Below are positions 1 through 9,198 of a stretch of 64,000 nt of DNA, in pieces. The first letter of the stretch is position 1, and every line of letters starts with the position of its first letter. The stretch is from Aceticella autotrophica (GTDB lineage: Bacteria > Bacillota > Thermoanaerobacteria > Thermoanaerobacterales > Thermoanaerobacteraceae): NCBI RefSeq assembly GCF_017357865.1, contig NZ_CP060096.1, positions 310,001 through 374,000 of the forward strand, written 5' to 3'. Both the position numbers and the translations under genes were made by a program. The notes beneath the pieces are model-generated. The model saw nothing but the letters and a program-made list of their open reading frames with translations. It did no database searches and had not been told where the DNA came from.

Positions 1-2
1 TA

Positions 3-233
3 ATAAAAGCTATTGGGGATAAATTAATGGAGAATATTAAAATTAAATTAATATATTTTAAGGTACAATTAAGAAACAAATCCATTTTTGCACATGGTTT
101 TAAGATTTTGCAGGACAAGGACTTTAATAACTTTCATGAAATAGTAAAAAGAATTTTAACTTCTTTTTGTGAAATAAATGATATAGATTTTGAAAATACG
201 TATAAGAATTATGAATTTATAGAGTTATGTTAA
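3..233 (+). CDS. C-terminal end of a CARF/HEPN-type CRISPR ancillary ribonuclease (partial)
   Basis: The frame is open to the left window edge, so only about the last 76 residues are seen. They contain R-N-K-S-I-F-A-H, which fits the RX4-6H active-site motif of HEPN ribonucleases, followed by G-F-K as in the C-terminus of the Cas_Cas02710 (TIGR02710) family. Such proteins bind cyclic oligoadenylates through an N-terminal CARF domain, here outside the window, and then cut RNA. It ends 6 bp inside the longer possible start of cmr1, so it is the upstream member of the type III-B operon. The family call rests on a short motif plus context; the methionine at 27 is probably internal. Confidence 0.55.
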   Translation: MKAIGDKLMENIKIKLIYFKVQLRNKSIFAHGFKILQDKDFNNFHEIVKRILTSFCEINDIDFENTYKNYEFIELC

Positions 234-265
234 AGAAATTTAAGATAAAGGGTGAAAATAAAAAA

Positions 266-1096
266 ATGGATGAGTCAAGAATGGTTTGTGAAGTTATAAC
301 TCCTATGTTTATGTCAGGAGCAGATGTAAAGAATACGGAATTAAGAACATCAGAATTTAAGGGAATGATGCGGTTTTGGTGGAGAGCAATAAAGACAGAA
401 CAGGATATAAAGAAATTAAGAGAAGAGGAAGCAAAACTTTTTGGAGGGACTAATAAAGGTGAGGGGAAAAGTAAGGTTTGGATGAGGATTATTCCTCGGA
501 AAATAACTTGTAATAACGAGAACCCCTTGCCACACAAAGATGGAAGGTTTACACTTAGAGCTATAATACCACCTTCTGAATTTGAGTTGATTTTAACATC
601 TCAAGAACGTTCAAAAAAAGAGTTTTATGAAAATCTCTTTAAAATTTCAGCTATTCTTGGTGGATATGGTAAAAGGTCAAGAAGAGGCTTTGGGAGTATT
701 AAAGTTATAGAACAGAAAGAACAAAATATTGATTTAGAGTTTATTAACAACTTACTGAATAGGATAGAAAAGAATGGATATAAAATTGTTAATAATAAAA
801 TTATTAACAATAAAAAAGGCGGGAAATATCCATGGATAAAAGAAATTGCAATTGGGGGAAATTACGAAAAATATGAGAGTCTATTAAAAAAAATTGGTAA
901 TGCTACTCACAAATATTGTGATCCTTCTCTTGGCAGTGGCAAACCGAGGATGGCTTCTCCTGTTTATGTATCTATAATAAAAGAAAATGATGGATATAAA
1001 CCAATAGTAACTACCTTGGAGGGTTGTTTTCCTTCAGGATATCCGCAAGGGAATTCTAACAAGCAAAAATTTTTTATAGATGAGGTGATATCATAG
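266..1096 (+). CDS. cmr1: Type III-B CRISPR RAMP protein Cmr1
   Basis: Cmr1 caps the 3' end of the crRNA-bound Cmr complex and helps recruit target RNA. The N-terminus reads as a Cmr1 ferredoxin-like RAMP: CEVITPMFMSGAD, then RTSEFKGMMRFWWRA, then LFGG; a second glycine-rich stretch, GGYGKRSRRGFGSIKV, is typical of RAMPs. I start it at the ATG at 266 because AAGGGTGA lies about 10 nt upstream; an earlier ATG at 227 overlaps the upstream gene and has no clear ribosome site. At about 276 residues it is of usual to slightly short length. Its stop overlaps the GTG start of cas10 by one base, so the two are translationally coupled. Confidence 0.92.
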   Translation: MDESRMVCEVITPMFMSGADVKNTELRTSEFKGMMRFWWRAIKTEQDIKKLREEEAKLFGGTNKGEGKSKVWMRIIPRKITCNNENPLPHKDGRFTLRAIIPPSEFELILTSQERSKKEFYENLFKISAILGGYGKRSRRGFGSIKVIEQKEQNIDLEFINNLLNRIEKNGYKIVNNKIINNKKGGKYPWIKEIAIGGNYEKYESLLKKIGNATHKYCDPSLGSGKPRMASPVYVSIIKENDGYKPIVTTLEGCFPSGYPQGNSNKQKFFIDEVIS

Positions 1097-3378
1097 TGAC
1101 GGATTTTACGCAAAAATTAAGACAATTTCTACACGACCCCGTTGATAAGTGCATAGAGATTGAAAATTGTGTTAGCAGAGCGCAAATATATGAAAAATTA
1201 TTAGGTGTAACCGATATGGAAAAAGCAAAATATTCTGATGCTATTGCTTCTAACATGGAAGATTTTCAAAATAAGTCACTTTTTCTATTTACAATAGGAC
1301 CCGTCCAGCAATTTATTTCTCAGGCAAGGAAAACTCAAGATTTGTATATGGGGAGTTTTTTGCTTTCATATTTAACTTTTGTCGGCATGACTGAAATAAT
1401 TGATAAATACGGTCCGACAAATATAATTTATCCTGACTTGTCTGCTCAGCCTTTAATGGATTGGTATTTAAAAAAAAGATTTGAAAGAAAAGTAAAAAAT
1501 TCTACGTCCTTATTCATCGACCAACCAACAATCCCTAACAGATTTGTGGCACTAATTCAAGAAACAGGTGAAAAAGAGATAAAAGAATTAGCAGATAAGA
1601 TTAAAAAAAATGTTAGAAAGAAATGGAAAGATATAGTTGAGACAGTTTTAAAAGAATTTAATTTAAATTCAATAGTTGAAAAACAAACGGAAGATTTTCC
1701 TGAAATTTATTGGGTTGCTGTACCTTTTAGAAATAATGATAATGATGTAACCATTGAAGATTTTAAAGATTTCTTTAGCGATAATGTAATAGACGAATGG
1801 GAGAAGAATACTTCTGAAAATAATATCGGATTAATGTACCAACTTGCTTATTCTGCTCTTGAAAAATCTATTGGCATTAGAAAAAACTTAAGAAATTTCA
1901 AACAAACGGATGAGTATGGCAAAAAGTGCCATGTATGTGGCGGAAGAGAGGGAGTAATAAAAGCAGGAGTTGGCAACTTAAAAGTTGGCAAATATATAAG
2001 TAAAGGGGAAGGACTTTGTGTATCGTGTTTTATAAAAAGGGCACTTGATAAATTTTTGGAGAAAGAATTTGATGGCAAGTTTCAGGATTTTACCTTCCCG
2101 TCTACAGCAGAAGTAGCTTCTGCAAGTTTTAAAAAGAAAGCATTGAAGAATGCAGGGGATGAATTCAAATCATATATAGGAGAATTCAAAAAAATTGTTG
2201 GAGATAGCAATTTTAAACAGATAATAGTAAAATCTTTGCCATGTATAGAAAATGAGTTTGCTGATACTGTAAATATGGATGCAGAGTGGTTTTTTGAAGA
2301 TAATTTAACAACAAGATCTGTAAAAAAACAATTTGAGATTGAAAAAAATGAGAGTGAAGTGGCAGATTTAAAAAAATCACTTAAAAAAATAACAGATAAA
2401 ATAGAAAAACCTGATTCTTATTATGCAATTCTTTTGTTTGATGGTGACAATATGGGAAAATGGTTGGCTGGTGAATTATTGCCGGACATTGAATATGCTA
2501 ATAATTCAGAAATATGGAATAAATTACCTCAAGAATTTAAAAACAAGTTGGAGAAATGTAGGGAAAACAAATTTCTCACTCCTGAGAGACATTCATTCAT
2601 TTCTCATGCATTGAGAAATTACAGCATTGAATTTGTTAGGAAAATAATTGAGGAGGAACATCTTGGAAAACTCGTTTATTCAGGAGGAGATGATGTTCTT
2701 GCTTTTGTAAACACAGAAGATTTGTTTGATGTACTGATAAAATTAAGAGCTGCTTTTTCAGGCAATATTAGAATTGAAAATAATAAGATTAAAGTAGATT
2801 GGAGTAATGATACAGGTTTTGTTGAAAAAGATGGAAGATTGCTTTTATCTATGGGTAAAAATGCAACTGCTTCTTGCGGTGTAGTAATAGCACATTATAA
2901 AATGCCATTGGGGATGGTTATTAATAGGGTTAGAGAAACAGAGGAAAAAGCAAAAAACAATTTTGGGAAGGATAGTTTTGCAATATTATTATTGAAGCGT
3001 TCTGGGGAAGAAAGAATTGCGATAAGCAAGTGGAGGTATGAAGAAATAGATGTCTTAGAGAAGTTAAAGGAACTGTCATATGCTTTTAAAGAAAAGAAAG
3101 ATGAGTCGTGGGTTTCGGATAGAATTATTTATACTTTGGGGAAGGAATTTATTAGAATAAAAAATAAAGATGGCCATTATTCTTCAGAAGAAGGTATAAT
3201 TAATGCGGAAATAGAAAGAATTGTGAAAAGAGCAAGTCATGGTAATAATGGCACAGAAGGAAAAGAAACAAATAGAAAAGTATCAGAAATACTAAAAAGT
3301 ATATTCTGGAAAGTAGGGAATTTTGATCGCTTTTTGAATCTTATTGCAGTATCTGCTTTTATTGCGAAGGAGGAATGA
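1096..3378 (+). CDS. cmr2: Type III-B Cas10 (Cmr2), cyclic oligoadenylate synthase subunit
   Basis: Large subunit of the Cmr complex, 760 residues. Near the N-terminus FLHDPVDK carries the His-Asp pair (residues 13-14) of the HD nuclease region and is followed by SDAIASNMED, but the domain is short, so DNase activity is uncertain. A zinc finger has CHVC at residue 278 and CVSC about 30 residues on. The palm motif GGDD is intact at residues 530-533 (YSGGDDVLAF), so it should turn ATP into cyclic oligoadenylates when target RNA is bound. The GTG start follows GAGGTGAT by six bases. The stop overlaps the cmr3 start (ATGA). Confidence 0.95.
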   Translation: MTDFTQKLRQFLHDPVDKCIEIENCVSRAQIYEKLLGVTDMEKAKYSDAIASNMEDFQNKSLFLFTIGPVQQFISQARKTQDLYMGSFLLSYLTFVGMTEIIDKYGPTNIIYPDLSAQPLMDWYLKKRFERKVKNSTSLFIDQPTIPNRFVALIQETGEKEIKELADKIKKNVRKKWKDIVETVLKEFNLNSIVEKQTEDFPEIYWVAVPFRNNDNDVTIEDFKDFFSDNVIDEWEKNTSENNIGLMYQLAYSALEKSIGIRKNLRNFKQTDEYGKKCHVCGGREGVIKAGVGNLKVGKYISKGEGLCVSCFIKRALDKFLEKEFDGKFQDFTFPSTAEVASASFKKKALKNAGDEFKSYIGEFKKIVGDSNFKQIIVKSLPCIENEFADTVNMDAEWFFEDNLTTRSVKKQFEIEKNESEVADLKKSLKKITDKIEKPDSYYAILLFDGDNMGKWLAGELLPDIEYANNSEIWNKLPQEFKNKLEKCRENKFLTPERHSFISHALRNYSIEFVRKIIEEEHLGKLVYSGGDDVLAFVNTEDLFDVLIKLRAAFSGNIRIENNKIKVDWSNDTGFVEKDGRLLLSMGKNATASCGVVIAHYKMPLGMVINRVRETEEKAKNNFGKDSFAILLLKRSGEERIAISKWRYEEIDVLEKLKELSYAFKEKKDESWVSDRIIYTLGKEFIRIKNKDGHYSSEEGIINAEIERIVKRASHGNNGTEGKETNRKVSEILKSIFWKVGNFDRFLNLIAVSAFIAKEE

Positions 3379-4475
3379 GAATGTTTATTAAAATAAAACC
3401 TATTGACACATTGTTTTTTAGAACGGCAAGACCATTTTCAAAAGGAGAAGATACATGGGCAGATCTTGTTTTTCCTCCTTATCCATCAACGCTTTATGGT
3501 GCTATAAGAAGTTATTTGATTTTTAAAAACGGCACATTAAAAGATTTTTACAATGGCAAATTTAAGGATATTTTAGGAACACCAGAAGAAAAAGCAAAAT
3601 TTAGTATAAAAGGTCCTCTTTTAATTTCGGAGGAGAAACCTATTTTTAAGGTTCCAAACGATTTAATTAAAGTGAAAGGTAATGACAAGAAATTATATCC
3701 TTTGCAATTTTGCAAAAAGCCTTTTTTAATGGTTAGCAATTATAATTTTGATAATGCTATTGTATGGAAGGAAAAAGAAGTTATTGATGATGCGGAGGGA
3801 TGGCTTAGTTCATTGTATTTTAAAAACTATTTAACTGGTAAAAGTAAGGAATTTTACTATGGAAAAAATGATGACTATTTCCAAAGAGAAGAGAAAATTG
3901 GTATTACCCGTGACAAGGTTAGTAAAACTTCAAAAGATGAATGTTTGTATCGTATGTCAATGATAAGACTTAAAAAAAATGTTGGATTTGTTGCAGAAAT
4001 TGAGAATATAAATAATCTTGGAAAGAATGGAGTTTTGCAATTAGGAGGTGAAAGTAAAGCAGTTGCTTTTGAAGAATGTGATGATATATTTAAGGATTTA
4101 AAAGATATAGAGTTTAAATTTAATGAAAATTTGTTTAAAATTTATTTAGCAACACCTGCGATATTCAAAAAGGGTTGGTTGCCGGGTTGGATAGAAGAAA
4201 GCAGCTTAAAGGGAAATTATAATGGCATAGAAGTAAAACTTCTTGCATGTGCAATTGGCAAACCCATTCCTATTGGCGGATGGAAGTTGAATGCAGGAGG
4301 TGGCAAACCAAAGCCGTTAAAAAAAGCAGTTCCATCAGGAAGCATATATTATTTTAAAGTTCTAAATGATGCAGATGCAAATAAAATAAAAGATGTTTTT
4401 CACTTTAAAAATATTTCGGATATAAATCCTGAAGAAGGATTTGGATTATCGATTGTAGGGGTGGTAATGATATGA
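3375..4475 (+). CDS. cmr3: Type III-B CRISPR RAMP protein Cmr3
   Basis: Cmr3 (Cas5-like) grips the 5' handle of the crRNA and binds Cmr2. The N-terminus IDTLFFRTARPFSKGED, then FPPYPSTLYGAIRS, is diagnostic of Cmr3, and near the C-terminus GGGKPKPLKKAVPSGSIYYF forms the usual RAMP glycine-rich loop. It is 366 residues, normal length. The start overlaps the cas10 stop (ATGA) behind GGAGGA; a second ATG lies two codons later. Its own stop overlaps the next gene in the same way, so it belongs to one tightly coupled operon. Confidence 0.93.
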   Translation: MRMFIKIKPIDTLFFRTARPFSKGEDTWADLVFPPYPSTLYGAIRSYLIFKNGTLKDFYNGKFKDILGTPEEKAKFSIKGPLLISEEKPIFKVPNDLIKVKGNDKKLYPLQFCKKPFLMVSNYNFDNAIVWKEKEVIDDAEGWLSSLYFKNYLTGKSKEFYYGKNDDYFQREEKIGITRDKVSKTSKDECLYRMSMIRLKKNVGFVAEIENINNLGKNGVLQLGGESKAVAFEECDDIFKDLKDIEFKFNENLFKIYLATPAIFKKGWLPGWIEESSLKGNYNGIEVKLLACAIGKPIPIGGWKLNAGGGKPKPLKKAVPSGSIYYFKVLNDADANKIKDVFHFKNISDINPEEGFGLSIVGVVMI

Positions 4476-5698
4476 AAAAAATAATAACAATGGTTGGAAC
4501 TTCAATATTCGACAATTATAAAGAAAAAAATAATGATAATAAAAATTTTTCTAACAATGTAGAATATTTAAAAGATAAGGGGGCTTCTGAATATGATAAA
4601 AATAAAGAGATGATAGAGGCAATAATAAAAGACCTAAAAGATTGGATCAAAAAAGAAAAAGATAAAGAAAATATTTCAGCAGAAATAAAGAGTCTTGTAA
4701 AGTTAAAAAAAGAATTAAATGATGATAATGATGATTTAGATATATATCTTCTTTATTCTGATACAATTTTAGGCAAAATAGCAGGAGAGGTGGTAAAAGA
4801 ATTTATTATTGCTGATAAAGAAATGTTTGGTAATATTCAAAGTAATGGTATTAAATGTTACATGATCAAAAATTTGCAGGTTAAAGATAGGAAAAAATTT
4901 GAAGAAGGTATGAATAATCTTATTTATAAAGTTTACGATTTAACACAGGAAGATTGGAACAATGTTGCAATAAATATTACCGGAGGTTTTAAAGCAACCA
5001 TACCATATTTGACTGTTCTTGGACAAGTAAATAAATGCCCTATTTATTATATTTTTGAGAAGACAGATGTATTAATAAAAATTCCATATATTCCTCTTGA
5101 TATAAAGTGGAATGTTTTCGAAGAAAATGAAGAATTTTTTGTGGATCTTGAAAGAAAGGATATATCAGAATTACCGAATAATCTTACTTTCCGTAATGAT
5201 ATAGAAAGTTTGATTGAAAAGGCGGATAATCTTTTGTGTATTAATTCACTTGGCATAACACTATGGGAAAAATATAAAGAACGATTTGAATTATTTTATA
5301 TCTCAATAAAAGTAAAAGATTATATTGATGGTACAAAAGATAAAAAACAAATTATAGATAGTTCATTTTTGGAACTTAAAAGAAGACTAAAAGAAAATCC
5401 CCAGGATCCTGATCTTGATCATAAATTAGAAGAGGTAAACTTGCAGGGTTTTAAATGTTTTAAGCATAAAGAAAAAAAATTGCAGGTTAGGATACTTTAT
5501 AAAACTGAAGAGCGGAAAACACGTTATGGAAGCAAAGAATTAGACATTTTTATTGAGGATATTGAAATAGGTAGTGGGGTACATAATGCAAATAACGAAT
5601 ATGTAAAACAATTTAAAAAAATTCTAAGTGAAATTAGTGATTTGGATAAATATAAATGTTATCGCATTGAAAAAGCACAATTAAATAAAAACTTATAA
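4472..5698 (+). CDS. CARF-domain CRISPR effector with a RelE-like C-terminal region
   Basis: 408 residues. The N-terminal half is a CARF sensor: MKKIITMVGTSIFDNY opens the Rossmann fold, and NITGGFKATIPYLTVLGQ (around residue 170) is the typical CARF ligand-binding signature of the APE2256/TIGR02619 group. A helical linker (about 215-310) leads to a C-terminal domain of about 90 residues whose layout resembles RelE-type ribosome-dependent ribonucleases: FLELKRRLKENPQDP helix, then GFKCF, then LQVRILYKTEE strands, then a basic/aromatic tail. CARF-RelE proteins (Cami1) are known type III effectors. CARF is clear; RelE is my inference from pattern. It sits inside the cmr operon with ATGA coupling to cmr3, and a 103-bp gap follows. 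Confidence 0.7.
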   Translation: MKKIITMVGTSIFDNYKEKNNDNKNFSNNVEYLKDKGASEYDKNKEMIEAIIKDLKDWIKKEKDKENISAEIKSLVKLKKELNDDNDDLDIYLLYSDTILGKIAGEVVKEFIIADKEMFGNIQSNGIKCYMIKNLQVKDRKKFEEGMNNLIYKVYDLTQEDWNNVAINITGGFKATIPYLTVLGQVNKCPIYYIFEKTDVLIKIPYIPLDIKWNVFEENEEFFVDLERKDISELPNNLTFRNDIESLIEKADNLLCINSLGITLWEKYKERFELFYISIKVKDYIDGTKDKKQIIDSSFLELKRRLKENPQDPDLDHKLEEVNLQGFKCFKHKEKKLQVRILYKTEERKTRYGSKELDIFIEDIEIGSGVHNANNEYVKQFKKILSEISDLDKYKCYRIEKAQLNKNL

Positions 5699-5801
5699 AA
5701 GAGTGCTGAAAAGGCTTTGTAATATTGAAATAATCAAATAAATTTAAAAAAAGGAATTGATAGAGGTTTAATAAAATTAATTTTATGAGGAGGTACTAAT
5801 A

Positions 5802-6755
5802 ATGTTTAGTAAATTTAAACCATTTTTCTTAATTGCAGAAACTCCACTTCATCCGGGAAGCGGAAGCGAGGTTGGAATTGTAGATTTGCCAATTCAGAGA
5901 GAAAGACATACTAATTTTCCTAAGATTGAAGCTTCAGGATTAAAGGGATCTATAAGAGAGGTTTTTTGTAACTTAGAAAAAGAAATTGATATAGGCTCTG
6001 ATAAAAAAGTAAAAATCAAGGACTATGTAAACTTGATTTTTGGTCCTGAAAAAGGAAATACTCATGCAGGTTCTCTTGCTTTTACTGATGCACGAATTCT
6101 ATTTTTACCTGTAAAATCATTAAAAAATGTTTTTGCATGGATTACTTGTCCGCAAGTGATACAGAGATTTGAAGAAGATATGAGGATTGCAGGAGTGGAA
6201 CTCAAGAATTTTCCTAAAGATGTTAAAAGTGATACATTGCCTGAGGGTTCAAATATTGTGATTTCTTCAAAGATTGTGTTGGAAGAGTTTACATTTGATA
6301 TTAAACCAGATTTGGAAACCAAAAAACTTTCCGAGTGGTTTGCACAAAAAATTTTTCCAATGAGAGAAACAATAGACCCTTATAAATATTGGAGAGATAA
6401 ATTTCAAAAGGACCTTGTCATTCTTGAAGATGATGAATTTGCTGAGTTTGTTTCAACATCAACGGAGGTTATTGCAAGGACAATTATTAATAATAAAACT
6501 GGTACTGCCGATAATCTTTGGTACGAAGAATATTTGCCGCAAGATACAATTTTATATTCAATTGCTATGGGAACGCCAATCAGAATTCTTGATGATAAAG
6601 AAAAGGGTCTATTTAGAAGTGATTCTTCAGAAAAAGAGGCTGAAAAAGTAATCAATTATTTTAAAGACGGTGTTCCTGATGTTATTCAAATTGGAGGCAA
6701 CCAAACTATTGGAAAAGGAATAACGAGGATTCAGATTCTGGAGGAGGAAGAATAA
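5802..6755 (+). CDS. cmr4: Type III-B CRISPR RAMP protein Cmr4 (target-RNA slicer)
   Basis: Cmr4 is the repeated backbone (Cas7) subunit whose aspartate cuts target RNA every six nucleotides. The N-terminus has the family signature LHPGSGSEVGIVDLPIQRER, then HTNFPKIEASGLKGSIRE. Asp28 in IVDLPIQRE matches the catalytic aspartate of known Cmr4 proteins, so slicing should be intact. The C-terminus IQIGGNQTIGKGITRI is the RAMP G-loop. It is 317 residues, with a good GGAGGT site 9 bp upstream. It restarts the operon after the only sizeable gap in the cmr cluster. Confidence 0.95.
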   Translation: MFSKFKPFFLIAETPLHPGSGSEVGIVDLPIQRERHTNFPKIEASGLKGSIREVFCNLEKEIDIGSDKKVKIKDYVNLIFGPEKGNTHAGSLAFTDARILFLPVKSLKNVFAWITCPQVIQRFEEDMRIAGVELKNFPKDVKSDTLPEGSNIVISSKIVLEEFTFDIKPDLETKKLSEWFAQKIFPMRETIDPYKYWRDKFQKDLVILEDDEFAEFVSTSTEVIARTIINNKTGTADNLWYEEYLPQDTILYSIAMGTPIRILDDKEKGLFRSDSSEKEAEKVINYFKDGVPDVIQIGGNQTIGKGITRIQILEEEE

Positions 6756-6756
6756 A

Positions 6757-7362
6757 ATGTTTCAGGATACAATAATCAATAAGCTTGAAAAAGGGAGAGC
6801 AGAGTTTGCTTATAAATCTGTTGATGAAATAATTGAATTGTACAGCAATAATGAGAATATAAAAAAAGGTTTAGATAATTTTATTAATAATGTTAAAAAT
6901 AACATTAATAAGATTGATAATGACAATCAGAGAAAAAATCTATTGAAACGACTTGAAGAAATTTTTAAAAAGCCGGAAGTCTATTTAGAAAAAGAGGGGT
7001 ACAATAAATTAGATGAAGAAGAAAAAGCGAGAATTGTTGATAAGTATAAAAATTTTATTGAAAATTATCGAGCGTATTCCCGTAAAATTCCTACAATGAT
7101 ATTTACGAACGGGCTTGGGCAGACCCTTGCTTTTATTAAAGCTAAAGCTGAAAAGGGTAATGCTTATGAATTGCTTTATTTGCAGATCTCCGAGTATATG
7201 AAAAGCCCTCATACCATTAGAATTAAAATGCCTGAAGATGCAAATGATTTATTAAAATGGGTTATTTCTTGTGATTCTCCAGAATATCGTTATATTACAC
7301 AAGAAGTTCTTGCTTTTTTAAACTGGCTTAAAAAATTTGCGGAAGGAAGGATTGAAGAATGA
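6757..7362 (+). CDS. cmr5: Type III-B CRISPR small subunit Cmr5
   Basis: Helical small subunit that forms the inner belly filament of the Cmr complex alongside Cmr4. Recognised by RAEFAYKSVDEII near the N-terminus, RAYSRKIPTMIFTNGLGQTLAFIKAKA in the middle and VLAFLNWLKKFAEGR at the end, all typical of Cmr5. At 201 residues it is somewhat longer than many family members because of a charged, asparagine/lysine-rich insert (about residues 40-105). It begins one base after the cmr4 stop and overlaps cmr6 by four bases. Confidence 0.9.
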   Translation: MFQDTIINKLEKGRAEFAYKSVDEIIELYSNNENIKKGLDNFINNVKNNINKIDNDNQRKNLLKRLEEIFKKPEVYLEKEGYNKLDEEEKARIVDKYKNFIENYRAYSRKIPTMIFTNGLGQTLAFIKAKAEKGNAYELLYLQISEYMKSPHTIRIKMPEDANDLLKWVISCDSPEYRYITQEVLAFLNWLKKFAEGRIEE

Positions 7363-8243
7363 CTATTCGGAAAGAAACGAATTATAAGTTTTACAATCCT
7401 AAAGATACAGGCTTAATTATGTTTAAAGAGATTGAAAAATATGCTGAGTATGAATGGAATAAAAGAAAAAATAGAGAAAAAGAGAAATGTTTTAATTACA
7501 AATCATCAGAATTTCTTAAAAACCCGGCACTTATTTTTGGAAGACTGATTCCATACCCTGATGACTCTGATGGAAAAGATTCACCAGATAATAAGCAGGA
7601 ATGTTTAGAATTAGTAGTTGGTGAAATGGAAAAATTGAATGAAGAAATTAACAATAGGGGTTTTTCAATAGCTGCTCGTTATGGATATGCAGTTAAAGGT
7701 TTAGAAACCTATGGGTTTAAAACAAGAAATTTACAATTATCACTTTTATGGCGTATCATTGTTGGACTTGGAGCTTCTCATCCTCAAGAAACATCGATGA
7801 CGCTGCATCACATTTATGGAATTCCTTATATACCTGGGAGTGCAGTTAAGGGTATTACAAGGCATTGGGTAATTTTAAATAAATTTAATAATGATGAGCA
7901 GAAAGCCTTAAAAAACGAAGAGTTTAAAGAAATTTTCGGCACACAAGAAAAAGAAGGAGAGGTTATATTTTTTGATGCCTATACTTGTGGTAAAATCAAA
8001 TTAGTCATTGATATAATGAATCCGCATTATTCTAAGTATTATTCCGGATTAGAATCTCCTACCGACTATCAATCACCTAACCCTATTAAATTTTTGGCAT
8101 TAGAAAAAACTAAGTTTAATTTTTACGTGGCGAGCAAGAACAAAAAATTACTTTCAATAGCTTTAGATTACCTTAAAGAAGCTTTATTACAACATGGAAT
8201 TGGTGCTAAAACCTCTATTGGATATGGATTTTTTAAGGTTTAA
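7359..8243 (+). CDS. cmr6: Type III-B CRISPR RAMP protein Cmr6
   Basis: Cas7-like subunit at the head of the Cmr complex, next to Cmr1. The core LLWRIIVGLGASHPQETSMT, then LHHIYGIPYIPGSAVKGITRHW, is the Cmr6 signature, and the C-terminus HGIGAKTSIGYGFFKV is the conserved glycine-rich loop. 294 residues, normal length. The start overlaps the cmr5 stop by ATGA, behind GGAAGGA. It is the last recognisable cmr gene; no cas6, cas1 or cas2 follows. Confidence 0.93.
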   Translation: MTIRKETNYKFYNPKDTGLIMFKEIEKYAEYEWNKRKNREKEKCFNYKSSEFLKNPALIFGRLIPYPDDSDGKDSPDNKQECLELVVGEMEKLNEEINNRGFSIAARYGYAVKGLETYGFKTRNLQLSLLWRIIVGLGASHPQETSMTLHHIYGIPYIPGSAVKGITRHWVILNKFNNDEQKALKNEEFKEIFGTQEKEGEVIFFDAYTCGKIKLVIDIMNPHYSKYYSGLESPTDYQSPNPIKFLALEKTKFNFYVASKNKKLLSIALDYLKEALLQHGIGAKTSIGYGFFKV

Positions 8244-8315
8244 ATGGAGTTATATCTTGAAATTGTATGGCTAATTTTGTTTTAGATTATTTTTTGTAAG
8301 AGAGGAGAAATTAGG

Positions 8316-8885
8316 ATGGTAAATGATCTAATAGCAATGCTTTTCTTTTCATTAGCAATATGTTATATAATATGTTTAATATGGAACTTGGTCGTAAAAT
8401 TTATAAAAGATGAGAAATATAAATTTATTAAAGATAATAGATTTTATGAATTACAATTTAAAAAGAATTATCATATTAAATTAGATTTTAAATCAAGGAT
8501 AGAAGAAATAAAAGATTTAAAGAGTAATTTTAAGAATTTGCAGCTTCATGAGTTAAAACTTTTAAAAGCAGATGTTGAAAGTAAATTGGAAAGTAGTTAT
8601 AGTTTTACTTTATTACCACCATTTATAGCTTTATCAGTTACTTTAATAACGTATATAATTAAAGACCCTACAATTCAAGGGATTCCAGCAGTTTTTTTAT
8701 TAATATTTTTATTTATTAGTATTATTATACCAGTTTATTCAGTAATAAATGAAAGATGTAGAATTATGTTCATTAAAAATATAATTGACATTTGTATAGA
8801 AGAGAAGAAAAAACCTAATGTTATATATACTGTGATGCCGTCAAAACCAAATTCAAACAGAAGAAAAAAAATTAGGAGGAAATGA
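8316..8885 (+). CDS. Small three-segment membrane protein downstream of cmr6
   Basis: 189 residues, not recognised as a named family. One hydrophobic segment at the N-terminus (residues 5-28), a charged helical stretch (about 30-95, likely cytoplasmic), a pair of hydrophobic segments (about 97-115 and 122-145) and a very basic tail ending RRKKIRRK. It has a good AGAGGAG site and lies 72 bp after cmr6 on the same strand, so it may be co-transcribed. Type III systems often carry membrane effectors, so a role in the CRISPR response is possible, but there is no CARF domain and position is the only evidence. Confidence 0.6.
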   Translation: MVNDLIAMLFFSLAICYIICLIWNLVVKFIKDEKYKFIKDNRFYELQFKKNYHIKLDFKSRIEEIKDLKSNFKNLQLHELKLLKADVESKLESSYSFTLLPPFIALSVTLITYIIKDPTIQGIPAVFLLIFLFISIIIPVYSVINERCRIMFIKNIIDICIEEKKKPNVIYTVMPSKPNSNRRKKIRRK

Positions 8886-8889
8886 TTCT

Positions 8890-9198
8890 ATGAAAACAAT
8901 TTAAGAGAAAAATAGGACTTGGTTCAATTTCGGTTTTGTTAGTTTTAATAGGAATTATTTGGGGATTTTCTACATCCAACGGTTTTTGCATAGGAGATAC
9001 AGTTCTGAATACTATTGGATTGAAAACATGGTCAAATGGCAGTAACGGTGTTCATTTTACAGTATTTTACTCACTTATATTTATAATCCTGCTTTTTTAT
9101 TGGGATGTAAATATAAAGATGATTTCGGCGTAAAAGTTGGAAAGATTGTATCTCTTGTAATCGGTCTGCTTATCATTCTTTCTATATTTGCTGTATAA
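8890..9198 (+). pseudogene. Frameshifted small membrane protein gene
   Basis: Behind AGGAGGA an ATG at 8890 stops after four codons, but the next frame continues KQFKRKIGLGSISVL and then hydrophobic residues up to about 9095. A second frame shift near 9100 restores FLLGCKYKDDFGVKVGK and a final membrane segment ending IILSIFAV with TAA at 9196-9198. The undamaged product would be about 100 residues with three membrane segments. Two frame changes make this a decayed gene unless there is a sequencing error. It follows the membrane protein gene by a few bases and probably belonged to the same transcript. Confidence 0.6.
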
